Of a stretch of 16,807 nucleotides of DNA, positions 8,489 through 15,093 are shown piece by piece. The stretch comes from Caulobacteraceae bacterium (GTDB lineage Bacteria; Pseudomonadota; Alphaproteobacteria; Caulobacterales; Caulobacteraceae). Position 1 is the stretch's first letter; the number at the start of each line of letters is the position of its first letter. Under the pieces are notes generated by a model. That model saw nothing but the letters and a program-made list of their open reading frames with translations. It had not been told where the DNA came from and ran no database searches. The translations under genes were made by a program, and so were the position numbers. The stretch lies in the NCBI GenBank assembly GCA_947501315.1, contig CANMXH010000027.1, forward strand, positions 1 to 16,807. Direction: 5' to 3'.

Positions 8489-9064
8489 ATGAGCCGTCCG
8501 GAACTGGTGCTGGCCTCGGCCAGTCCGCGCCGTATCGAATTGCTGGCGCTGGTCGGAATCACCCCCGACCGCGTCGAACCCGCCGACATCGACGAAACGC
8601 CGCTGAAGGACGAGACGCCGTCGCGCCTCGCCGCGCGGCTGGCTGTGTCCAAGGCAGAGGCTGTGGCGGCCGGAGCGCCGGACGCCGTCGTCCTGGCCGC
8701 TGACACGGTGGTGGCCGTGGGCCGCCGGCTGCTGGAAAAGCCGGCCGATGAGGCCGAGGCGGTCCGGTTCCTGAAACTGCTGTCGGGCCGGAACCATCGG
8801 GTCTTCACCGGTGTGGCCGTGACCGCCGGGGTCCGGACCACGTATCGGGTCGTCGACACCCGTGTCAGCTTCAAGGTCCTGTCGGACGCCGAGATCACGG
8901 CCTATGTCGCCTCGGGCGAATGGCGGGGCAAGGCAGGGGGCTATGGCATCCAGGGCCGGGCCGGGGCCTTCGTTACCCGACTGGTCGGCAGCTATCCGGC
9001 GGTGATGGGCCTGCCGCTGTTCGAGACGGTCAATCTGCTGAACGGGGCCGGCTGGCGCGCATGA
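8489..9064 (+). CDS. maf: Maf family nucleotide pyrophosphatase
   Basis: Maf proteins hydrolyse nucleoside triphosphates to monophosphates and pyrophosphate, acting as house-cleaning enzymes and linked to septum-formation control. The 191-residue protein has LASASPRR (8–15), the acidic catalytic motif LAADTVVAVG (about 68–77), LEKP, LSGRNHRVFTGVAV and GKAGGYGIQG (about 149–158). The GYGIQG and VGSYPAVMGLPL blocks resemble the YhdE (dTTP/UTP) branch more than the YceF (m7GTP) branch. It starts 12 bp after infA and its TGA overlaps the next ATG (ATGA at 9061–9064). Confidence 0.93.
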   Translation: MSRPELVLASASPRRIELLALVGITPDRVEPADIDETPLKDETPSRLAARLAVSKAEAVAAGAPDAVVLAADTVVAVGRRLLEKPADEAEAVRFLKLLSGRNHRVFTGVAVTAGVRTTYRVVDTRVSFKVLSDAEITAYVASGEWRGKAGGYGIQGRAGAFVTRLVGSYPAVMGLPLFETVNLLNGAGWRA

Positions 9065-10095
9065 GCGGGGTCGAGGTCTTCCTTGACGACACGCCCGGCG
9101 AGGTCCGGGGCGTGGTCGCACGGGATGGCCGGTTCGAACATCTGCTGATCCAGCGCGAGGACGACGTCGCCGAACATCGTCTCGGCGCGCGCTGCGTCGG
9201 ACGAATTGCCTCGGTCCATCCGGGGCTGAAGGGTGCCTTCGTCGATCTGGGCACGGACCTGCCCGGTTTCCTGCCCTTTCGCGGACAGGATCGGCTGAAT
9301 GAGGGGCAGAAGGTCGAGGTCGAGGTCTCGGCAGAACCGCGTGAGGGCAAGGGGCCGACCCTGCGCCTGATCGGGCCGGGGGCGGGGGCGCCGCGTCTGC
9401 TCCTGCCCGGACCGACGGTGGCGGAGACGCTGGCTGTCCTCGCGCCCGGCGTGGAACCCGTCACCGGCCTCGCCGGGATTCAGGCGGGCCGGAGCGCGGA
9501 GGAAGAAGCGGGCCTGCCCGTCGAACTGTTCCCGGAGACAGGCCTGGATCTGATGATCCAGCGCACCCGGGCGCTCATCGCGGTCGATCTGGACCTCGCC
9601 CCGGCACCGGGCGTGTCATTCGGGGCACCGGCAAGGACGCGCGCGAACCGGCAGGGCCTGCACACGGCGGCCCGCATGATCCGGCTCAGGCGCTGGGGCG
9701 GGCTTGTGGCGGTCGATCTGATCGGGACGGGCCACGATGGCGACGCCGTCCTGATTGCGGCCAGACAGGCGTTCGGCGGCGATCCGGACGTGGTTTTCGG
9801 GCCGGTGAACCGGTTCGGCGTGCTGCAACTGGCCGTGCCATGGCGGCGCACGCCACTGGAGGAGATTCTCAACGGACGCGACAGATCCCGACGACCGGAA
9901 CAGCGGGCGCAGGATATTGCGCGCAGCCTGCGGTTCGCCCTGCTGTCGGATACGAAGAGCCCGCGTATCACGGCGCGGGCGGCACCGGTGGATGCCGCCC
10001 TGGCCGGACCGCTGGTGGCGCGTCTCGGTCCGCGCGCCCATCTGAAATGCGATCCGGCGATGGCACCGGGCGCGTTTCTGCTCGAGGATCAGTGA
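9061..10095 (+). CDS. Short RNase E/G family ribonuclease
   Basis: A 344-residue protein whose start at 9061 overlaps the maf stop by 4 bp. An S1-like RNA-binding segment occupies about 38–95 (GRIASVHPGLKGAFVDLGTDLPGFL). The catalytic segment is RALIAVDLDLAP, with Asp176 matching the first metal-binding Asp of E. coli RNase E (D303), and GGLVAVDLIGTG, with Asp219 matching D346. The Asn305 position is Asp178 here. RNase G has about 490 residues; this protein lacks the C-terminal CPxCxG zinc-link and ends soon after a PRITARAAP stretch. A short form at this place, between maf and yacG, is usual for alphaproteobacteria. A separate full-length rne is expected elsewhere. It is probably a minor or specialised endoribonuclease, and its activity is not assured. 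Confidence 0.82.
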   Translation: MSGVEVFLDDTPGEVRGVVARDGRFEHLLIQREDDVAEHRLGARCVGRIASVHPGLKGAFVDLGTDLPGFLPFRGQDRLNEGQKVEVEVSAEPREGKGPTLRLIGPGAGAPRLLLPGPTVAETLAVLAPGVEPVTGLAGIQAGRSAEEEAGLPVELFPETGLDLMIQRTRALIAVDLDLAPAPGVSFGAPARTRANRQGLHTAARMIRLRRWGGLVAVDLIGTGHDGDAVLIAARQAFGGDPDVVFGPVNRFGVLQLAVPWRRTPLEEILNGRDRSRRPEQRAQDIARSLRFALLSDTKSPRITARAAPVDAALAGPLVARLGPRAHLKCDPAMAPGAFLLEDQ

Positions 10096-10097
10096 TC

Positions 10098-10262
10098 ATG
10101 GCCCTTTGCCCGACCTGTCGCCGCAAACCGGCGGACGCCAAATACAAACCCTTCTGTTCCCGGCGCTGCGCCGACATTGACCTCCAACGCTGGTTCACCG
10201 GCGGATACGTCATCCCGGAAAGCGTCGACGACGTCTCGACGGAAGACCCGGTCGAAGACTGA
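10098..10262 (+). CDS. yacG: DNA gyrase inhibitor / zinc-binding protein YacG
   Basis: YacG is a small zinc protein that binds GyrB and inhibits gyrase in E. coli. The 54-residue product has the Cys4 site CPTC (4–7) and FCSRRC (19–24), followed by the family signature ADIDLQRWFTGGYVIP and an acidic tail. ATG 10098 is chosen. An in-frame GTG at 10092 overlapping the previous stop is also possible and would add only two residues. It is the last gene of the infA block before tRNA-Phe. Confidence 0.93.
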   Translation: MALCPTCRRKPADAKYKPFCSRRCADIDLQRWFTGGYVIPESVDDVSTEDPVED

Positions 10263-10293
10263 TCTGACGGCTGGACACCCCCGGGCGGCTCGC

Positions 10294-10299
10294 CTATAG
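10294..10299 (+). promoter_or_regulatory. Possible −10 element of tRNA-Phe
   Basis: CTATAG lies 33 nt before the tRNA 5' end, within GCCTATAGACC. Upstream, CTGGAC (10271–10276) is 17 bp away and CTGACG (10264–10269) farther; neither is a strong −35. The tRNA may instead be read through from yacG. Confidence 0.3.
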
Positions 10300-10326
10300 A
10301 CCCCCCCTCGCGCGAGCAGACGGCTT

Positions 10327-10402
10327 GCCTGGGTAGCTCAGTTGGTAGAGCAGCGGATTGAAAATCCGCGTGTCGGTGGTTCGAATCCGCCCCCAGGCAC
10401 CA
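10327..10402 (+). tRNA. tRNA-Phe (anticodon GAA)
   Basis: The 76-nt gene includes an encoded CCA. The acceptor GCCTGGG pairs with CCCAGGC, the D arm is GCTC/GAGC, and the anticodon loop TTGAAAA carries GAA in a GGATT/AATCC stem. The T arm is GGTGG/CCGCC with one G·U and loop TTCGAAT. It lies directly after yacG, as in many alphaproteobacteria. A 6-bp hairpin (10410–10424) follows but without a U-tract. Confidence 0.97.
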
Positions 10403-10783
10403 TCGCCCCTTCCCGATCCGGGAACCTGGCGCGATCCCATCATGAAAATGTCGTTTTCGGCCGGAATCTTCAGCTTCGGGGCTGCTGGCTCCCTTGCTAG
10501 GGGAAAAGCACCGTCCTGCACTTGACGCTCTGGTATGCGTTCGCCAAAGGAGCTTGACCGCGTTCTTTTGCGGGGAGTTGATGGAAGCAGGGAAAACGGT
10601 TTCCCGGAACCTGTCAGCGCCGCGTCGGAAGCCATGTGGCAACCGGCAGCGTCAGAAGGCGTTCCAAGGATCGGGGGATTTCCTTCGTATCGGCGGACAA
10701 GAATTTCATCGAGGGCGGTCGTCGTCTGCGGCCGTTCCTTTTGGGTTCCACAAGTCAGACTAATCAGCAGGAACTGGCGAACT
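10403..10783 (+). other. Intergenic region and probable leader of exbB
   Basis: 381 bp without a supported gene. Open frames exist on both strands, but they show no family resemblance and none has a good ribosome site. The stretch holds a candidate promoter (10522–10550) and a 6-bp stem, 4-nt loop hairpin GGGAAA/TTTCCC at 10590–10605. A second TTGACC occurs at 10554–10559. If the promoter is right, the exbB leader is over 200 nt long. No recognisable riboswitch or Fur-box could be identified by eye. Confidence 0.45.
10522..10550 (+). promoter_or_regulatory. Candidate sigma-73-type promoter for exbBD–tonB
   Basis: TTGACGC at 10522–10528 matches the Caulobacter −35 consensus TTGACGS exactly. 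After 14 bp comes GCCAAAGG (10543–10550), an imperfect match to GCTANAWC. The spacing fits the known 10–14-bp range, but the −10 is weak. Confidence 0.3.
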
Positions 10784-11665
10784 ATGTTCGATTTCAAGAA
10801 GACCAACATCCTCCTGGCCATGGCCGCCGCCGGCGTTCTTATGGCCGGTACGCCGGTTCTCGCGCAGGATGCTCCCGCCGCCGCTCCGGCCGCCGCAGCC
10901 GCCGCTCCGGCCGCTGACGCCGCCGCACCCGCCGCTGCCCCGGCTGCAGAAGCCGAGCCCGCCGCAGAGGCCGCTCACGGCAAGCTGACCCCGGCCAGCA
11001 TGTTCATGGAAGCCGACCCGGTCGTTAAGGTCGTTATGATCGGCCTCGTCCTGGCCTCGGTCTTCTCGTGGGTTCTGCTTCTCATCAAGATGTTCGAGTT
11101 CGGTGCCCTGAACCGCAAGACCGACCAGTTCCTCGAAAGCTTCCGCCAGGCCCGCACCATCGCGGACATGCGCAAGGTGGCGACGTCGGACGAGTTCGAC
11201 GGCAACCCGCTGGCCGACATGGCCGCCGCGGCGACCGACGAAATCGAATTGTCGCGTCAGGCTGGCCTCTCGGTCACCGGCGATCACGCCGACTCGGCCC
11301 TGATGCGCGCCCAGCAAGCTGTCAGTGCCGTTCAGGCCGGCCTGGCCAAACGCCTTGCAGGCGGCCAGCAGTTCCTGGCCTCGACCGGTTCGACCGGCCC
11401 GTTCGTGGGTCTGTTCGGTACGGTTTACGGGATCATGAACTCCTTCATCGGCATCGCGAACACCAACACGACCAACCTCGCCGTCGTCGCCCCCGGTATC
11501 GCCGAGGCGCTGCTGGCCACCGGTATCGGTCTGTTCGCCGCTATCCCGGCCGTTATCTTCTACAACTACTTCAACACCCGCATCTCGGCGTACGGTACCC
11601 GTTCGGACGGTTTCTCGGCCGAACTGACCAACGCCATCTCGCGTAACCTCGACAAGGGAGCGTAA
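10784..11665 (+). CDS. exbB: ExbB proton channel subunit of the TonB system
   Basis: ExbB forms the inner-membrane pentamer that, with ExbD, uses the proton gradient to drive TonB. The 293-residue protein opens with a cleavable-looking signal peptide (MFDFKK…GTPVLAQ, about 1–28), then an Ala/Pro-rich periplasmic stretch (about 29–63). Transmembrane helix 1 is at about 80–101, a cytoplasmic domain follows, and helices 2 and 3 are at about 196–222 and 239–262. Conserved TGPFVGLFGTVYGIMNSF and VAPGIAEALLATGIGLFAAIPAVIFYN blocks identify the ExbB/TolQ/MotA family. The gene pair with exbD and tonB argues for ExbB over TolQ. AGGA lies 11 nt before ATG 10784, and the signal peptide fixes this start although the frame is open to 10535. 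Confidence 0.95.
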   Translation: MFDFKKTNILLAMAAAGVLMAGTPVLAQDAPAAAPAAAAAAPAADAAAPAAAPAAEAEPAAEAAHGKLTPASMFMEADPVVKVVMIGLVLASVFSWVLLLIKMFEFGALNRKTDQFLESFRQARTIADMRKVATSDEFDGNPLADMAAAATDEIELSRQAGLSVTGDHADSALMRAQQAVSAVQAGLAKRLAGGQQFLASTGSTGPFVGLFGTVYGIMNSFIGIANTNTTNLAVVAPGIAEALLATGIGLFAAIPAVIFYNYFNTRISAYGTRSDGFSAELTNAISRNLDKGA

Positions 11666-11670
11666 GCCCG

Positions 11671-12108
11671 ATGGCCGCCAAACTTTCAGGCGGCGGGGGC
11701 GGCAAGTACCTGGTTGAGCAGAACAACGAAATCAACGTTACGCCATTCGTTGATATCATGCTTGTTCTGCTCATCATCTTCATGGTGGCGGCCCCTCTTG
11801 CCGCACCGTCCGTTGAGGTGAAGCTGCCGCGTGCCGTTGCTCCGCTCGCTCCAAACCCACCGACACCGATCTATATTTCGATCACCGCCGATGGTCAGGC
11901 CTACCTTGGCGACGGTGCCCTCGAACTGGACCAGATCGGTTCGGAGCTTACGGCCCAGATCGGCCGTCGCAGTCCGGCCGACGAACGTATCTTTATCCGG
12001 GCGGACAAGGGCACCCGCTACGGCGACTTCATGCAGGTCATGAATTCGCTGCAGGACAACGGCTTCTACAGCGTTGCCCTGGTCGGTGAAGATACGGACG
12101 TTCAGTAG
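11671..12108 (+). CDS. exbD: ExbD, TonB-system energiser
   Basis: A 145-residue single-span protein. After a Gly-rich N-terminus (SGGGGG) comes the signature NEINVTPFVDIMLVLLIIFMV, where Asp28 is the proton-carrying residue at the start of the membrane helix. The periplasmic domain ends with IFIRADKGTRYGDFMQVMNSLQDNGFYSVALV, typical of ExbD/TolR. It starts 5 bp after exbB and ends 14 bp before tonB, so the three make one operon. Confidence 0.96.
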   Translation: MAAKLSGGGGGKYLVEQNNEINVTPFVDIMLVLLIIFMVAAPLAAPSVEVKLPRAVAPLAPNPPTPIYISITADGQAYLGDGALELDQIGSELTAQIGRRSPADERIFIRADKGTRYGDFMQVMNSLQDNGFYSVALVGEDTDVQ

Positions 12109-12122
12109 GAAACGGTGAGATC

Positions 12123-12842
12123 ATGACAGACATCCAATATCACCGTTCCAGATATGATGCGCCCAAGGCCAAGGGTCTGTTCGGGGTTCCCCCCGGCGTC
12201 CTTCTGGCCAGCATCCTGGTCGTCAGCATCCTGTTCTCGATCCTGGCGTTCTACTTCATCAACGCCCAGTTCAAGCTGCGGGAAATCAACTACTCGGACG
12301 AGTCGGTGGATGTTGAGCTGATCGAGCCCATCCCGCCGCCGCCACCGCCGCCGCCGCCGCCTCCGCCGGACACGCCCCCGCCGCCCAAGCTGCAGGTGCG
12401 TCCCCCGGTCGTGGTTCCGAACGCGCCGCCGCCGCCGATGACCCTGCCGATCGAGCCGACGAAGAAGGAAGACCGCGTCGAGTATCGGGGTCCCCCGGTT
12501 ATCGTCCCCGGTCCGCCGCCGCCTCCGGCTCCGCCTCCGGCGCGTCCGTCGGTCGTGACGAACCCGAGCTGGGGTCGTCAGGTTCTTCCGGAATATCCGG
12601 AGCGGGCAGCCTCCCGTGGCGTCGAGGGTGTCTCCTCGGTCCGCGTCAGCTGTGGTCTGCAACCGAGCGGTAGCCTGACCGATTGTCGGGTGGTCTCGGA
12701 AGATCCGGAAGGCATGGGCTTCGGTGCCGCCGCCCTCGCAGCCGCCCGCCGCTCGCGGGTGACTCCGGGTACGGTTGACGGTGCCGCTGTCGGCGCCCGG
12801 GTGGAATGGACCGTCCGGTTCCGTCCGCCTCCGCCGGAGTGA
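12123..12842 (+). CDS. tonB: TonB energy-transducing protein
   Basis: TonB spans the periplasm and delivers ExbBD energy to TonB-dependent receptors. The 239-residue protein has a roughly 20-residue cytoplasmic N-tail, one membrane anchor (about 22–46), and a Pro-rich periplasmic linker with twelve prolines in a row (71–82) and further PP clusters to about 143. The C-terminal TonB domain (about 150–235) contains VLPEYPERAASRGVEGVSSVRVSC and FGAAALAAARRSRVTPG. Cys177 and Cys188 could form a disulfide, a pattern of TonB-like domains in this group. The operon ends with a terminator 24 bp after the stop. Confidence 0.93.
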   Translation: MTDIQYHRSRYDAPKAKGLFGVPPGVLLASILVVSILFSILAFYFINAQFKLREINYSDESVDVELIEPIPPPPPPPPPPPPDTPPPPKLQVRPPVVVPNAPPPPMTLPIEPTKKEDRVEYRGPPVIVPGPPPPPAPPPARPSVVTNPSWGRQVLPEYPERAASRGVEGVSSVRVSCGLQPSGSLTDCRVVSEDPEGMGFGAAALAAARRSRVTPGTVDGAAVGARVEWTVRFRPPPPE

Positions 12843-12866
12843 TCCGACGGATCTCTAACAAGTCAG

Positions 12867-12900
12867 CGCCCCGGAGGTCCGCTTCCGGGGCGTTTTCTTT
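12867..12900 (+). terminator. Rho-independent terminator of exbB–exbD–tonB
   Basis: A 9-bp perfect stem CGCCCCGGA (12867–12875) pairs with TCCGGGGCG (12884–12892) around an 8-nt loop, followed directly by TTTTCTTT. It has the canonical shape and position for the tonB operon. Confidence 0.92.
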
Positions 12901-12974
12901 CGGGGTCGCAGCGGGAACAGCAGGGCGCGGGGTGCAGCGTCCGGACGACGGACGGGCACAATCCCTTATCCGTC

Positions 12975-13003
12975 TTGATCGGCGCCCGAGACCCCGCTAG
13001 ACA
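12975..13003 (+). promoter_or_regulatory. Candidate promoter of tRNA-His
   Basis: TTGATCG (12975–12981) and GCTAGACA (12996–13003) are 14 bp apart, fitting the Caulobacter sigma-73 pattern TTGACGS–N10–14–GCTANAWC with some mismatches. The −10 starts 26 nt before the tRNA, the same spacing as for tRNA-Thr. Confidence 0.45.
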
Positions 13004-13021
13004 CGCCGCTCGCGAGAGCGC

Positions 13022-13098
13022 GCCGCCTTAGCTCAGTTGGTTAGAGCGCCGGTTTGTGGAACCGGAGGTCCTCAGTTCAAGCCTGAGAGGCGGTACCA
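13022..13098 (+). tRNA. tRNA-His (anticodon GTG), without encoded G−1
   Basis: The 77-nt gene includes an encoded CCA. The acceptor GCCGCCT pairs with AGGCGGT, leaving a G1·U72 pair. The anticodon loop TTGTGGA carries GTG in a CCGGT/ACCGG stem, and the T arm is CTCAG/CTGAG with loop TTCAAGC. The base before G1 is C (13021) and the discriminator is A73, so the usual bacterial G−1:C73 pair is absent. This fits the known alphaproteobacterial type of tRNA-His recognised by a matching HisRS. Confidence 0.96.
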
Positions 13099-13160
13099 TC
13101 TTCCATCGGTCGTCAGCCTGATGCGCCCCGGACCGGGGTAGTTCGCCGTAGCCCCGGGCT

Positions 13161-14930
13161 TTATGGTTCAATGACAGCCGGGGATGGTGCGATATCGGCA
13201 CCCGGGCGTCTTCGCCGAAGGCCGGTCACGGGCCCGTCAAGCCTGGCGAGGGCCTCCGAGGCCGCGAGATAGCCGGCGGCGACGCCGACATCGAAACCCT
13301 TCCAGTCACGGATATCCAGCCGGTCCGGCGTCGGCTGGATCAGCAGATCCGTGGCCGCGCGCGAACTCTCGATATCGGCATCCGTGGTCAGGGTCGCCGA
13401 GCGCATCAGGATGGAGACGATGGGCGGACCGCGTCGCCAGGCGCCCGTCACGATCAGCCGCCAGATCGACGGCGGGTGTTCGATCAGGCCGGGATCGACG
13501 CCGCGGGCCTCGGACATGTCCACGCCGATGATCGGGCCGCTGTGCATCTGGCGCATGACCTCGGTCGGCAGGTTCTTCAGGACGGCGCCGTCGACGAGCA
13601 CCTGACCGTCGATGACGATCGGTGGCAGCAGACCCGGGATGGCGAGGGACGCTCGCATGGCGCGGCGCATCAGGCCGCGCCTGTGCACCTCGATCCGGCC
13701 GCTGGTCAGATTGGTCGAGACAGCGAAGAAGGGTCGGCCCAGATCGGCCAGATCGGTTTCGCCATAGGCCTCGAGCAGCAGGCGATCGACCTTCTTCGCC
13801 CGGGTCATGGCCAGGATCGGGAAGGCCAGGTCCGAAAGCGGATCGCTCTCGACAAAGGATTTGTGGATTCGGGCTTCCAGCTCTTCCTGCGACCAGCCCA
13901 TCGCCGGACCGGCGGCGATCACCGCGCCCATCGACGAGCCGCCGACGAAATCGATCGGCACCCTGGCCTCGTGCAAGGCCCTGAGCACGCCGATGTGCGC
14001 ATAGGCCCGGGCCCCGCCGCCCGACATCACCACCCCGACGGCCGAACCTGTGATGACACGGGCCATACGATCCGTATCGGCCTTTTCGCCCTCGACCGCC
14101 TGGAACCAGCGGCCGGGCTGGATCGCATCCAGCCATACGGCGGTATTGGCGGGTCGGATCATGCGCGGGTCGCGCAACAGGACAAGGTCAGTACGGCGCT
14201 GAGCGTCCAGCACGCCTGCATGGGGCATGGGCCGGTTGGGCGGGGCCATCAGACCGTTGCCGACGACGAAGACCCGGTCGACCTGGCGAGCGCACAGGGC
14301 GGCCCAGGCGGGTTCGTCCATTTCGGCGACATAGAGGACGAAGTCGTGAGCATCCTCGACCCGGCTGAACCATTCGGCGGCCGAGGCGAGGGCGGTCTGG
14401 TCAATGACCTGGCAGGTGAAGCCTTCCGCCTCGATCGCGGCGGCGATCCGCTCGACAAAGGCGCGGATCGGGCGGGGGCGGGCCGAGATGAAGCCGAACA
14501 CACTGGGCTCGCCGCCGCCGGAGCGACGGTCGCGGGCGCGCTGGATCATCAGCCGGGACAGTTCGACCATCAGGTCCGGCTCGGTCCGGGCCGCCTCGAA
14601 GAAGGCGTCGCGGGGCAGGGCCAGAACCTCGCTGTCGCGCAGGGCGACCACGTCTGCGGTGTGCTGGGTGCCGGCCAGCATGGCCATTTCGCCGGCGGGC
14701 TCGCCGGGCCGGATGACGCCAACGAACTGGGGCGGGCGGGCCTCGCCGTGATCGCGGCGGAACACGCCCAGACGGCCGCTGCGCAGCAGATAGAGGGTGT
14801 CGGCGGTATCGCCCTCGGCAAACAGGGTCTCGCCGCCGGTCAGGGCGAACCAGCTGGCGCGCGTGGTCTTGCCGCCCTCGAAGATGCGATGCAGGGCGTC
14901 TTCCAGCCGGTCGGAGCGGGGCGAGGGCAT
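13161..14930 (-). CDS. Cyclic-nucleotide-binding / patatin-like phospholipase (NTE family)
   Basis: A 589-residue protein of the bacterial neuropathy-target-esterase type. The N-terminal cyclic-nucleotide-binding-like domain (about 25–120) includes GETLFAEGDTADTLYLLRSGRLGVF and RPGEPAGEMAMLAGTQHTADVVALRDSEV. A Rossmann-like middle segment (about 143–265) starts SVFGFISARPRPIRAFVERIAAAI. The patatin domain (about 297–490) has the oxyanion Gly-rich loop SGGGARAYAHIG (303–314), the nucleophile elbow GSSMG with Ser333, and DGA with Asp447. It is expected to hydrolyse (lyso)phospholipids at the membrane, though no transmembrane helix is visible. Whether the N-domain binds a cyclic nucleotide is unknown. 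The stop lies 63 bp after the convergent tRNA-His. Heptamer element 2 begins 28 bp upstream of the ATG, so the promoter must sit in or beyond it. Confidence 0.9.
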   Translation of the reverse strand: MPSPRSDRLEDALHRIFEGGKTTRASWFALTGGETLFAEGDTADTLYLLRSGRLGVFRRDHGEARPPQFVGVIRPGEPAGEMAMLAGTQHTADVVALRDSEVLALPRDAFFEAARTEPDLMVELSRLMIQRARDRRSGGGEPSVFGFISARPRPIRAFVERIAAAIEAEGFTCQVIDQTALASAAEWFSRVEDAHDFVLYVAEMDEPAWAALCARQVDRVFVVGNGLMAPPNRPMPHAGVLDAQRRTDLVLLRDPRMIRPANTAVWLDAIQPGRWFQAVEGEKADTDRMARVITGSAVGVVMSGGGARAYAHIGVLRALHEARVPIDFVGGSSMGAVIAAGPAMGWSQEELEARIHKSFVESDPLSDLAFPILAMTRAKKVDRLLLEAYGETDLADLGRPFFAVSTNLTSGRIEVHRRGLMRRAMRASLAIPGLLPPIVIDGQVLVDGAVLKNLPTEVMRQMHSGPIIGVDMSEARGVDPGLIEHPPSIWRLIVTGAWRRGPPIVSILMRSATLTTDADIESSRAATDLLIQPTPDRLDIRDWKGFDVGVAAGYLAASEALARLDGPVTGLRRRRPGADIAPSPAVIEP

Positions 14931-14958
14931 GGGCGCAGGCTAGCCGGAGTCGGCGGGA

Positions 14959-15091
14959 GTGATTAGTGGTTAGTGGTTAGTGGCTGGCCACCGCCGGTGA
15001 GGAAGCGCGATCAGCGCCGCCCTTCCGCGAGCAGAGACGCTGCAATCACTAACCACTAGCCACTAGCCACTAACCACTAACCACTAATCAC
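14959..15091. repeat. Facing heptamer arrays around a 56-nt spacer (element 2)
   Basis: The left array (14959–14986) is GTGATTA, GTGGTTA, GTGGTTA, GTGGCTG. Read on the minus strand, the right array (15043–15091) has seven units: GTGATTA, GTGGTTA, GTGGTTA, GTGGCTA, GTGGCTA, GTGGTTA, GTGATTG. The outer 27 bp pair exactly across the element. The GC-rich 56-nt spacer (14987–15042) shows no clear identity with that of element 1. It fills the gap between the patatin gene start and the DUF1489 stop, which is only 2 bp away. Confidence 0.88.
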
Positions 15092-15093
15092 CC

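Noticed and set aside
10410..10424. Terminator of tRNA-Phe
   Set aside because: A 6-bp stem with a 3-nt loop is present but no U-tract follows, so it cannot be called.
13133..13157. Terminator between tRNA-His and the patatin gene
   Set aside because: CCGGGG/CCCCGG can pair over a 13-nt loop, but the following sequence is not U-rich and other foldings compete.
13476..14966. 496-codon open frame antisense to the patatin gene
   Set aside because: Same reason: its composition mirrors the real gene, which has clear catalytic motifs.
14959..15091. CtrA or DnaA binding-site cluster
   Set aside because: The units contain TTAG rather than TTAA half-sites with 7-bp spacing, and nothing close to a TTATCCACA box.
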